From an uncultured Phycisphaerales bacterium (GTDB lineage Bacteria > Planctomycetota > Phycisphaerae > WQYP01), in assembly GCA_903868035.1 (NCBI GenBank), contig CAIPTQ010000140.1:1-64000 (forward strand): DNA of 64,000 bases, written 5' to 3'. Below the pieces are notes generated by a model. The model ran no database searches. It worked only from the letters and a program-made list of their open reading frames with translations, and had not been told where the DNA came from. Shown one piece after another: positions 51,572 through 61,600 of the stretch. Within the stretch, counting starts at the first letter, position 1. Each line of letters opens with the position of its first letter. The translations under genes were made by a program, and so were the position numbers.

Positions 51572-52543
51572 ATGCGTATGATCATTCCCGCATCATTATT
51601 TGCCACCCTCCTCGGCACCATATGCCTCGCCCAAACCGCCCCCAAACCCGCCTCCGCCCCCGCCCCCACCGAACAGGACAAACTCCTCGCCAAGCTCACC
51701 GTCTTCCCCAAGGACGACCTCTGGAACAAGGACATCTCCAAGGACCCCGTCGATCCCCAATCCGCCGCCCTCATCGCCTCAATCGGTGCCGCCAAATCAC
51801 TCCACCCCGACTGGGGCACCAAGTACGGCATCCCCTTCCAATTCATCGACGCCAAAACCCCAAAAATCACCCCCAAGTTCGACTATCCCGACGAATCCGA
51901 CAAAGGGCCCTACCCCATCCCCGCCAATGTCCTCATCGAAGGCGTCGCCCTCAACGGCCCCGACTACGAAGGCGACCGCCACATCCTCTGCCTCGACGCC
52001 TCCGCCCAAAAACTCTACGAGCTCTACCACTGCTTCAACAAATCCGGCGTTGGGGGGGGCTGGACCTGCGGCAGCGGCGCCATCTTCGACCTCTCCAAAA
52101 CCTCCTACGGCCAGCGCCCCAAAGGCTGGACCTCCGCCGATGCCGCCGGCCTGCCCATCTTCCCCGGCCTCGTCCGCTACGACGAAGTCTGCATCAAAAA
52201 GGAAATCACCCACGCCGTCCGCTTCACCGTCGTCAAATCCCGCCGCGCCTACGTCGCCCCCGCCACCCACTTCGCCGCCAAACCCAACGACCCCTCCCTC
52301 CCCCCCCTGGGCCTGCGCGTCCGCCTCAAAGCCTCCTTCGACATCTCCACCTTCCCCCCCGACGCCCAGGTCGTCCTCAAAGCCCTCAAAACCTACGGCA
52401 TGATCCTCGCCGACAACGGCAGCGACTGGTTCATCACCGGCGCCCCCGACCCCCGCTGGAATGATGACAACATCAACACGCTCAAAAAAGTGAAGGGGAG
52501 CGATCTGGAAGTGGTGAAGATGGGGGCGGTGACGAGCGGTTGA
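51572..52543 (+). CDS. Secreted protein of unknown function
   Basis: A 323-residue protein with a signal peptide (cleavage near TICLAQ) and a Pro/Ala linker. I cannot name a family. Conserved-looking blocks are FPKDDLWNKDISKDPVD, GIPFQFIDAK, GDRHILCLDASAQKLYELY and GSGAIFDLSKTSYGQRPKGW. Blocks like these occur in secreted proteins of several soil bacteria and plants of unproven function. The end YGMILADNGSDWFITGAPDPRW is also typical of that group. The composition (many Asp, Pro, Trp) suggests a carbohydrate-related beta-sheet protein. AGGAG precedes the ATG. It is divergent from pepF and convergent with the next gene. Confidence 0.5.
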   Translation: MRMIIPASLFATLLGTICLAQTAPKPASAPAPTEQDKLLAKLTVFPKDDLWNKDISKDPVDPQSAALIASIGAAKSLHPDWGTKYGIPFQFIDAKTPKITPKFDYPDESDKGPYPIPANVLIEGVALNGPDYEGDRHILCLDASAQKLYELYHCFNKSGVGGGWTCGSGAIFDLSKTSYGQRPKGWTSADAAGLPIFPGLVRYDEVCIKKEITHAVRFTVVKSRRAYVAPATHFAAKPNDPSLPPLGLRVRLKASFDISTFPPDAQVVLKALKTYGMILADNGSDWFITGAPDPRWNDDNINTLKKVKGSDLEVVKMGAVTSG

Positions 52544-52593
52544 TGCGCGGTGCCGCGACTGTGTGAGCGCATGAGTGATTCAATGTCATGCCG

Positions 52594-54039
52594 CTATTCC
52601 TTCTTCAAATACTTCCCCGCCTCGTACTTGTCGGTCAGCAGCACCATCTTGCGCCCCGGCACAAGCCGGCCGAGCCGGCGCGCGTCGGCATCGATCAGAT
52701 ACAACATGGGTGCCGCATCTTCTTCCATGACGCAGAGGCTTGAGCCGGGGATCACGCCGACATCCGCGAATTGCCAACGAGCGGAGGGGGCCAGGATGCC
52801 TGATCTTACGCCGAGTTCAAGCTGGGCGAGGCCTTCATGATTCACGCCACGCCACAGGAGCAGACTCTGCCCAAAGAAGTTGTGCAGAGCCGCACGAAGC
52901 TGAGGAGTTTCATCGGCGGCCACTTCGAATTCGTGATGCGACCAAGGGCGATTATACGTGCCAAACGTGCCGAACATTTGTTCCGCGAGCATATCCTCCG
53001 CCCACGTCTTCTCGTCGGCAGCGCCATGAGTCGGCGTTAGTGTCAACTGCTTGATTTCCTTTTCCCAATACGGACTTGCCACTATGACGGCCTCCTGCTG
53101 CGTCCACACCAATGCCGGCGCGTCGGACTTGTCCTCCAGCGAACTCTTCACCGGATGATCTTGAGCGGTCGCGGTATCGAAGATCATCAGTCGCCGCCCC
53201 GCCTCGTATTCAAACCCCGCGTCATTTTTCCTCTTGATGGGCACCGTGTAGGCCACCTGCCGTCCCGAGGGACTCATCGCCACTTGGGAGATCATCGGAA
53301 CACCTCGCCTGTCGATGGATTCCAGCGTCGCGACTTCGGTCACCTTCTCGCCTTCAAACCGCCAGAGTTTCTCTCCGTCGAGGAACAATCCCGAGTGCAG
53401 GTCCGGACGTATTTGATAGTCCGTCATGTGCCGCGCGAGCACCGTTTCGGTGTGCCCCCGTCGTGGATCGGTCTTCATGAGGTATCCGGTCGCGGGATCC
53501 AGGTACAAGATCGTGGTCGTGCTATCCGCACACCATGCCGAGTCGGATCGCAGGTCTGTCAGATCCTGTCGCGGTCTCGTCGCCCAGAAGAGCAGCGGAC
53601 AGATCAGGGCATAGGTAATCAAATTGCCCACCAGCACACCTCGCCCTAACCGTTTCACCCCCTCCTGCGACAGGAACATCCACCGCACCACGACGTACTC
53701 CACTCCCACCGACAACAGGAAATAACCCGCATACCGCACGAGGGCGAAAATCCGATTTGCCGTGTAATACCGGTCAAGTTCCTGGGGTATCCAGCGCCAC
53801 CCCGCCAGGAACAGCATCATCAACACGATGCCCGCCAGTGCCGAGGCCAAGTTCGCCACGAAGGAGGCCGCGAAGGCTCTTCTCGGGCTCCCGCACACAA
53901 ATCTCAATACGAGCCACTCAATGACAACCACCAGCAGCGCGGGCACAAGGAACGCACAGCCCAGGATCAGGAATCCCTCAGGTTCAATGCCATCGGCAAG
54001 CATGTGTCCAATTTCCACGATCAGTCTCCCGTGCATCAT
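52594..54039 (-). CDS. Membrane protein with C-terminal beta-propeller-like region
   Basis: A 481-residue protein of unknown function. Four hydrophobic segments lie in the first 165 residues: ILGCAFLVPALLVVVIEWLV, an Ala-rich one near 60-80, one near 100-117 and VGNLITYALICPLLFWA. A soluble domain of about 310 residues follows, with repeated strand motifs (TTILYLDPATGYLMKTDP, QVAMSPSGRQVAYTV, APMLYLIDADARRLGRLVP) of the WD40-like or TolB-like kind. It seems to be an inner-membrane anchor displaying a propeller. No neighbouring gene gives a clue to its role. Its AT content is a little higher than nearby genes. Confidence 0.55.
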   Translation of the reverse strand: MMHGRLIVEIGHMLADGIEPEGFLILGCAFLVPALLVVVIEWLVLRFVCGSPRRAFAASFVANLASALAGIVLMMLFLAGWRWIPQELDRYYTANRIFALVRYAGYFLLSVGVEYVVVRWMFLSQEGVKRLGRGVLVGNLITYALICPLLFWATRPRQDLTDLRSDSAWCADSTTTILYLDPATGYLMKTDPRRGHTETVLARHMTDYQIRPDLHSGLFLDGEKLWRFEGEKVTEVATLESIDRRGVPMISQVAMSPSGRQVAYTVPIKRKNDAGFEYEAGRRLMIFDTATAQDHPVKSSLEDKSDAPALVWTQQEAVIVASPYWEKEIKQLTLTPTHGAADEKTWAEDMLAEQMFGTFGTYNRPWSHHEFEVAADETPQLRAALHNFFGQSLLLWRGVNHEGLAQLELGVRSGILAPSARWQFADVGVIPGSSLCVMEEDAAPMLYLIDADARRLGRLVPGRKMVLLTDKYEAGKYLKKE

Positions 54040-54136
54040 TGAACCAACGGATTATACCACGAATCCCCCCACCCATTGCATCCCCCCGCCGCCCGCCGAT
54101 AATGGTTCCCACACTCCATTTCATCCGGAGGTCTCC

Positions 54137-55411
54137 ATGTCCCGCCATCGCCCGGTCATTCTCGCACTTCTTGCCGCTATTGTGCTTTGTCCCGCCTTGA
54201 CGTACGCCCAGACCGCCTCCGCTCCCGCCGAAACCCCAACCGACACGCAGGCGGAAAATGCGGTCCGCCTCAGACACGCCGCCGAAATGGACCTCCGCAA
54301 CGTCAGCTCCGATCCCCAATACCTTCAGTACATCGAAAGACCCGCCTGGCTCTCCCGCTATCCCATCCCCAACGACGACGTCCCCGTCATCGCCCCCGCG
54401 CAATCCCAACCCGCCGCCTCCCCCCTCGCCCAATCCCTCCTCCAGGACCCCCTCTACCGCAAAGCCAAAGCCGCCGCCCTCGCCTTCCAACGCAAAAGCT
54501 GGGAACAAGGCGCCGTCGGCACCGCCTTCCTCGAAGCCGGCGACGACGAAACCGTCATCGCCCTCGCCCGCGCCAGTATCATCTACCCCACCCGCGATGG
54601 CCTGGCCGCCGGCGTCGGCGGTGCCCCCGTCGATCCCCTCATGTTCGGCGAAGCCCTCTGGCATGCCGCCGACGTCACCAAGGACCCCGCCCTCCGCAAA
54701 GCCGCCGATACCATGCTCGACTGGACCCTCACCAAAGCCCCCCACGCCGCCGATGGCACCATCTACCACACCGCCACCACCGTCTGGTCCGACTCCTTCC
54801 ACACCTCGCCCCCCTTCCTCGCCTATGCCGGCAAGTACGACCAGGCCGTCGCCCAGGTCGAAGGCCACTGGAAGCGCCTCTGGATTCCCGAAACCAAACT
54901 CCTCGCCCACAAATGGAACGAAGCCGCCAGCCGCTTCGACCGCAAGGCCGCCTGGGGCTCCGGCAACGGCTGGGCCGCCGCGGGCATCACCCGCGTCATC
55001 CGCTACCTGCCCGCCAATCACCCCGGCCGCCCCGGGCTGATCGCCCACCTCAAGGACCTCCTCGACGGCTGCCTCGCCCACCAGGATGCCACCGGCATGT
55101 TCCACGACATCATCGACGACCCCAAAACCTTCCTCGAATCCAACACCGCCCAAATGCTCGCCTACTCCATCTACGAATCCGTCCGCGGCGGCTGGCTCGA
55201 TAAATCCTACCTCCCCGCCGCCGATAAAATGCGCACCGCCGCCCGCGCCAAAATCGACCCCGCCGGCTTCGTCCAGGACACCTCCACCGCCCCCACCTTC
55301 GACAAGCCCGGCATCTCCCCCGAAGCCCAGGCGTTCTTCCTCATGATGGAAGCGGCCCACGCGAAGCTGCTCCCCGTACCCGGGCCAATGGGTGGCGACG
55401 GGCGCCAGTAA
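54137..55411 (+). CDS. Exported GH88/GH105-type unsaturated glucuronyl (rhamnogalacturonyl) hydrolase
   Basis: A 424-residue enzyme with a signal peptide (ALTYAQTA) and an (alpha/alpha)6-barrel. The family blocks are KSWEQGAVGTAFLEAGD, GEALWHAADVTKDP, VWSDSFHTSPPFLAYAGK and AAWGSGNGWAAAGITRVIRYLP, followed by ESNTAQMLAYSIY. GH105 enzymes hydrolyse the unsaturated galacturonyl end left by rhamnogalacturonan lyases, so it fits downstream of the PL4 lyase in this window. GGAGG lies seven bases before ATG 54137. The last ten codons run into a fragment of an unrelated peptidase gene, so the original C-terminus may be altered slightly. Confidence 0.85.
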   Translation: MSRHRPVILALLAAIVLCPALTYAQTASAPAETPTDTQAENAVRLRHAAEMDLRNVSSDPQYLQYIERPAWLSRYPIPNDDVPVIAPAQSQPAASPLAQSLLQDPLYRKAKAAALAFQRKSWEQGAVGTAFLEAGDDETVIALARASIIYPTRDGLAAGVGGAPVDPLMFGEALWHAADVTKDPALRKAADTMLDWTLTKAPHAADGTIYHTATTVWSDSFHTSPPFLAYAGKYDQAVAQVEGHWKRLWIPETKLLAHKWNEAASRFDRKAAWGSGNGWAAAGITRVIRYLPANHPGRPGLIAHLKDLLDGCLAHQDATGMFHDIIDDPKTFLESNTAQMLAYSIYESVRGGWLDKSYLPAADKMRTAARAKIDPAGFVQDTSTAPTFDKPGISPEAQAFFLMMEAAHAKLLPVPGPMGGDGRQ

Positions 55412-55660
55412 GGGCGGGCAAACAGCGCTGTTTTACAAGTGCTACAACCCCGATGACGTGAATGCGACCGTGGCGTACGTGGCGCCCATCAACATCGGGC
55501 AGGAAGACCCGCGGATCAACTACTTCATCGAAACGGCGGGGGACGAACTGCCGCGGAATAAGATCAGAGAGTTGCAGATCGCGTTGTTCAAGCGCGAGGA
55601 TGAAATCCCGCCGTTGGTGCAGGCGAGGGTAACTCTGGAGGACTTGCTACGGCGCGAATC
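55386..55660 (+). pseudogene. Fragment of an S37-family (PS-10-type) secreted peptidase
   Basis: In a frame shifted from the hydrolase, the sequence reads QWVATGASKGGQTALFYKCY, then NATVAYVAPINIGQEDPR and YFIETAG. This matches the nucleophile-elbow region of S37 tripeptidyl aminopeptidases, with Ser in the GASKGG motif. Only about 90 residues remain. The N-terminal portion, signal peptide and the Asp/His part are absent, and it overlaps both the 3' end of the hydrolase gene and the last codons of the glucan synthase gene. It is best explained as a relic left by a deletion that fused three genes. Confidence 0.75.
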
Positions 55661-58600
55661 TTGTTGGTACGCGGGGCGTCCCCATTCATTGGGCAATAGA
55701 TATCCACATGATGAACCACCCCGTCGTTTACCAACCCAATCCACTGATTGGGGCAGTCCACGCCATCGGCCACCGTCCGCGCCACGCCCTCGGCGGCCTG
55801 GGTGATGGAGATATGATATAAAGTCTCACGATACCGATACCGCAACTTAAAGCCGTCCCAGGAGCCCGGCAAGCGCGGGTTCAGACGCAGACGTTCGGGC
55901 TCGCGCGTCAGGCCCAGGAGTGTCTCGACAATCAGTTGATACATCCATCCCGCCGAGCCCGTATACCATGTCCATCCACCCCGGCCTGTGTGCGGCGGCA
56001 CCGCATACACATCGGCGGCAACGATGTAAGGCTCCACCTTATAGGTGGCGATGCCCTGTTCATTTCCGCCGCGATTCACCGGATTGATCATCGCCAGGAG
56101 TTCCCAGGCCCGGACATGATCCCCCAGCAGGGCGAACGCCATCGTCGTCCAGATGGCCGCATGCGTGTACTGGCCGCCATTCTCGCGCACCCCCGGTACA
56201 TAGCCCTTGATATATCCCGGGTTGAGCGACGATTTGTCAAACGGCGGCGTGAAAAGCTGGATGATTCCCGCATCGCGCCGCACCAGGCGGGCATCGACGG
56301 CCGCCATCGCCTGGACGCGGCGTTGCGGGTCTCCCGCCCCCGCAATGACGGACCAGCTCTGTGGCAAGGAATCAATCTGGCATTCCGGATTGCCCGCCGA
56401 GCCCAGCGGCTCCCCATTGTCAAAAAACGCCCGGCGATACCACTGGCCATCCCAGCCGTGAAGCTCGATATTCTCCTGCAGGCGCGCCGCCTGCGTCGTG
56501 CAGCGCTCGGCGAAGGCCGCATCGCCGCGCCGCCGCGCCAGTTCGGCAAACTGCCCCAAAATGTAAAATTGGAAAAACGCCAGCCACACGCTCTCCCCCT
56601 GGCCCTGCGCGCCGACGAGATTCATGCCGTCGTTCCAATCGCCACACCCCATCAGCGGCAGCCCGTGGGCGCCGAATTTCAGGCCATTCTCGATAGCCGC
56701 CACACAATGCTCGTACAGCGTGGCCGTCGCCTGCGAGCGCGCGGGAAGATCGTAGTACGCATCCTCCTCGGCCTTGACCGGGCGGCCTTCGAGATAGGGT
56801 ACGCGTTCGTCCAGCACGCCCGTGTCGCCGATGGCCGCCACATAGCGGCACGTGGCCAGCGGCAGCCAGAGAAAATCATCGGAAAAATGCGTCCGCACGC
56901 CGCGGTTGCCGGGCGGATGCCACCAATGCTGCACATCCCCTTCGCGGAACTGATGTGCCGCGCAACGTAATAAGTGCTCGCGCAGCAACCCCGGCTCGGC
57001 ATGGACCAGCGCCATCGCATCCTGCAACTGATCGCGAAAGCCGTAGGCTCCGCCCGACTGGTAAAAGCCGCTCCGCGCCCACATTCGGCACGCCAGCGTC
57101 TGATACAACAACCAGCCATTGGCCAGGATGTTGACGGAGGGATCGGGCGTTTCCACCTGCACCGCGCCGAGCGTCTGGGCCCAGTAATTCGTGACCGCAT
57201 CCCGGGCCTTGCGCGCCGCCTGGGAACTGCGAAAGCGCTGAATGAGGCGCCGCGCCTCCTCAAGATTCTGTCCGGCGCCGAAAATAAACACCACTTCCCG
57301 CTGCTGGCCATCGGCCAGTTCCAGGGGCAGCAGGAGGGCGGCGCACGGATCCAGCCCCGCCCCGATTCTTCCGGACAACTTGCTCCGCCCCAGGGCCGCG
57401 GGATTGGCCGGCGTGCCGTTGCGCCCCAGAAATTCCGCGCGATCACCGGTGAAGGACCGTCCCGGATCGTTCACGTCGACAAACGCCACCATCTCCCCAC
57501 ATTCCGCGTTGTATGGATTCCGCGCCAGTACGGCGCCGGTGCGGGCATCGACTTCCGTCACCACATGCATCAGCGATTGAGAGCGCAATTCGCCCAGCAC
57601 CCACTCCCAATAGCCGGCCACCGCAAGCTGCCGCGCCCGGTCGGATTGATTGGTGATTTTGAGCACCGCAAACTTGACCGGCGCGTCGACCGCGACATAC
57701 ACCGCAAGCTCGGAGCGAATCCCCTGTTCCGTGTGTTCAAAGACGCTGTAGCCCAGGCCGTGCCGCGTGACATACGGCGTGTTCCCCCGCGCCGGCAGGG
57801 GCGCGGGCGACCAGAAGGCGCCGGTTTCCTCATCCCGGATGTAAAACGCCTCGCCGCACCCGTCACTGACGGGATCGTTGGACCAAGGTGTCAGGCGGCA
57901 TTCGTGCGCATTCTGCAGCCACGTGTAGGCGCTCCCGCTCTCCGACACCACCGTGCCAAACTTGGCGTTCGCCAGCACATTGACCCACGGCGCGGGGGTG
58001 ACCCGTTTGCGGTCTGTGGTGATGATGTATTCCTTGCCATCGGGGGCAAAGCCGCCCAGGCCGTTGAAAAACACCAAATCTTTCACCGGCAACGCGGCCG
58101 CAGAAGGCTCCGCATTCCGCCGGCGACCCGGCGCCAGCCGCGGCATATTGGGACTGGGCCGGGAGCGTGTTTCGACCTGCTCGGCAAAAGTCCCTGCGGA
58201 ATCCGTGATGATCACGCGCGCCACCGCCTGCATCAAAATGCGGTCCTCTTCCGAAATCTGATCGGCGCGGCGCACGAAGATGCCCCCGGGCCGGTCGATC
58301 GAATGCGCTTCGGGCCCCGCGCTGATCAGGCCGATGATCTGATCCTGCAGCGCCTGGCGATAACCCGAGTGATCCTCGTTCCAGATGATCAGGTCCACGG
58401 CCAGGCCCTTGATCCGCCAATATGCATGCGCCTGGGCCATCTGGCGGACCAATTCAATGTTCGCCTGGTCGCCAATGCGCAGCAGCACGATGGGCAAATC
58501 CCCCGAGATGCTGTAACCCCACAGCCCGGATTGGCCGCGCCGGTTCTTGGCCAGCAGCGCCGGCTCGGCGCGAAACTGCCGATGGGGATGAACCACGGCG

Positions 58601-61600
58601 CCGGCCAGGCGTGCAAAAAGCTGGGCATCCGCCTCGGTCGCGTTGAGCTGGCGCAAGGTGACCTGGCTATGCGTCCAGGCCATCTCAAAAACGCGCTCGG
58701 CCAGGCGCGGATCCCGGTACTTCTCAATCAACGCCCGCGCCGTTTCCTGCGTGTCGGCAATGCCGGTGACCATGACCACCTTGGCGCTCTCGCCGGGTTC
58801 CAGCACAAGAGATTGGCGGATCGCCACGATCGGGTCGAGCACCGCGCCCTGGGAATCCGAGAGCTGCGCCTGCTCCATGGCCGCCGGAGCCTCGACCGTC
58901 CGCCCCCGCCCAATGAACTGGCCCCGATCCGTCTCATAGGACGTATTGCCCGTCACCGTGCCCTGAACGGCCATCAGGTGGAGCATCCAGGGCGGGCGCT
59001 CGGGCGCGGAGCGCGGCCGGCGGGTACACAAGATCGCCCGGTGGTGGGGGACGATTTCCGTCTGCACAAAGAGATTGCTGAACGCCGGGTGCGCCGAATC
59101 GGCCGTGGACGTGGCGATGACCACTTCGGCATAACTGGTGACGTCCACCGTGCGCCGCCGGCGCGCGCGGTTGGTCAGCGTGACGCGCCGCAGTTCGATA
59201 TCATCCTCCGGCGAAACGGCAATCTCCGTATGCGTATCGATGTCGCCGTCCTGCCGGCGGAACTCGGCCCGCGCCTGCTGGAACACCGCCTCATACGACG
59301 CCGGCGTTTTCAAGGTGGGCTGATGCGTCGCCGACCAGAAGACACGCCGCTCCCCATCGCGGATATAGCAGTAGCTCCCCCAGCAATCCCGCGTGGGATC
59401 CTCGCGCCAGCGCGTGACGGCCAAATCCTTCCAGCGGCTGTACCCGCCCCCCGCATTGCTGATCATGACATGGTAGCGCCCGTTGGACAGCAAATGTATT
59501 TCCGGCGTCACCGTGTCCGGGGTATTCACCACCCGAATCAGCGTCTCGGCCCCGAGGTTGCGGCTCGCGGAGGCCTGGGCTTCCGCGACGTGCGGATGCA
59601 CCGGCGCGGCCCTGGGCACCCGCTCCTGCAGCAACAGCTCCGTGGCCTTGAAACAGGGATCCGCCAGAAACCGGCGCTGCATCGGGCGGCCCAGCATGTG
59701 GTAGGCCAGGGCCAGAAAACTCATCCCCGCATGGTGCGACATGAACGAACGCACCACCACGCGGCTCTGACCCTTGGGCACGCGGATCGGCGTGTAGTCC
59801 ACCGCCTCATAGAAGCCATACCGCCCCAGCATGCCCTCGGCGGCCAGGCGCTCGAGGTTCCGGCATGCGGCTTCCGGATCGACCAGCAGCGCCATCACCG
59901 TCGCATACGGCGCCACCACCAGGTCATCCGTCAGCCCGCGCTTGTACCCCAGGCCCGGAATGCCAAAAGCGCGGTATTGATAGTTCAGGTGCGCGTCGGT
60001 CATGTTGTAGCCGGATTCGGAAATTCCCCACGGCACGCCGCGCTCATGGCCATAGTGGATCTGCCGCGCCACCACCGCCCGGTACGTATGGTCCAGCAGC
60101 GTCTGGTCGTAGGTGGGCATCACCAGCAGGGGCATGAGATACTCAAACATCGACCCGCTCCAGGAGAGCAGGGCCGTCCGCCCGCCCGTGGACGTCAGGT
60201 TCCGCCCCAGCGCAAACCAGGTTTCCTGCGGCAACTGGCCCTGGGCAATGGCCACAAAACTGGCCAGCCGCGACTCGGAGGCCAGCAGATCGTAAAAGCT
60301 GGCGTCCCGCCGGCGTTCCGTCACATTGCACCCGATCGCCAGTTGTTCGCGGGACTTGTCATACAGAAACTGGAAATCCATCTGCGCCAGCGCCTCGCTG
60401 CGCGCCGCCAGTGTTTCACAGGCGGTGCAGCGCTGCCGCGCCCGATCCGCGGCGTCCGCCAGCGCCCCGCGCAGTTGCCTCAGCCATTCCAGCGCCGGGC
60501 CCGCCGTCGCCTCGGACGGGGCCATCTCCTCCAGCAGTTCGTCCAACAGGGGCAACAGCGTGACCTGCAAACCCGCCACGGCATGCACGGTCGGCAGCCG
60601 GTCCAGTTGGCGGAATTTTTCCCTGAAGTCTTGCAGGCGCAGCAGCCGCTCCGGTGCCCCGTTCCCAGTTGTCCAGACCTTCTCCGGCGGCGCCGGCAAT
60701 TGCACCCAGGGCGCCAGGAAGAGGACCTCGTCACGCAACGCACGGCATTGCTGGGCCAGCGCGCCGCACGCCCAGCGGAGCTCCTCATCGGGCGCCGCCG
60801 CAAGCAGTTGCACGATTTTTGTCGCCCGCGACAGGAGCCGCTCCAACAGCAGCGCCGTCGCGGAGAGGGAATGCGGGGCCAGCTCGATTTCCTCCAGCAG
60901 CCACGCGCTATCGCCCGCCAGGCCGCTGAGCATCTGCTTTTCACCGCCCTCTTCCGCTTCCTTCTGCCGCCGCCGGATCTGTTCGGCCAACACCAGCACC
61001 ATGTCGCCCACAGCCTCCAGGGACCGCACGCCCACCATCGGTTGCGCCGGCACTTCCAGGATGCCCTGCCGGAACGTCAGCAGCAGGCCCGCCAGGTTCC
61101 CGCTATCGACGGTCGAAACATATAACGGCGGCAGCGGCGCCAGCGTGCGCGTGTCATACCAGTTGTAAAAGTGGCCCCGATGGCGCGTCATGGATTCCAT
61201 CGTCCGCAGCGTGTTGCCCGTCCGGTCGATCAACTCGCCGGCGGGAATGTAGCCAAAGTCATACGCCGCCAGGGTGGATAGTATCCCCAGGCCGATGTTC
61301 GTCGGTGAGGTCCGGTGCGCCGTCACGGCGAGCGGATGCTCCTGATAGTTGTCCGGCGGCAGATGGTGGTCCTCGGCCCCGATGAACGTATCAAAGAAAC
61401 TCCAGGTCCGGCGCGCCACCACCCGCAGCAATTGGCGCTGTTCTTCATTCAAATGCGCCGCCTTGCGCGTCAGCGGCTGGCTGATCAACCACGCGGCGGC
61501 CGGCGACAATGTCCACAACGCCAAAAACGGTGCCGATACATCCACCTCCGGCCGAAACCGCGTCATGAGCGCCATGACGCCCAGCGCCAGCAGCGGCACC

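Noticed and set aside
56974..61125. A long open frame of nearly 1400 codons antisense to the glucan synthase gene
   Set aside because: Arg/Gln/Pro/His-rich composition without motifs is typical of an antisense shadow in GC-rich DNA. The opposite strand encodes clear GT84 and GH94 domains.
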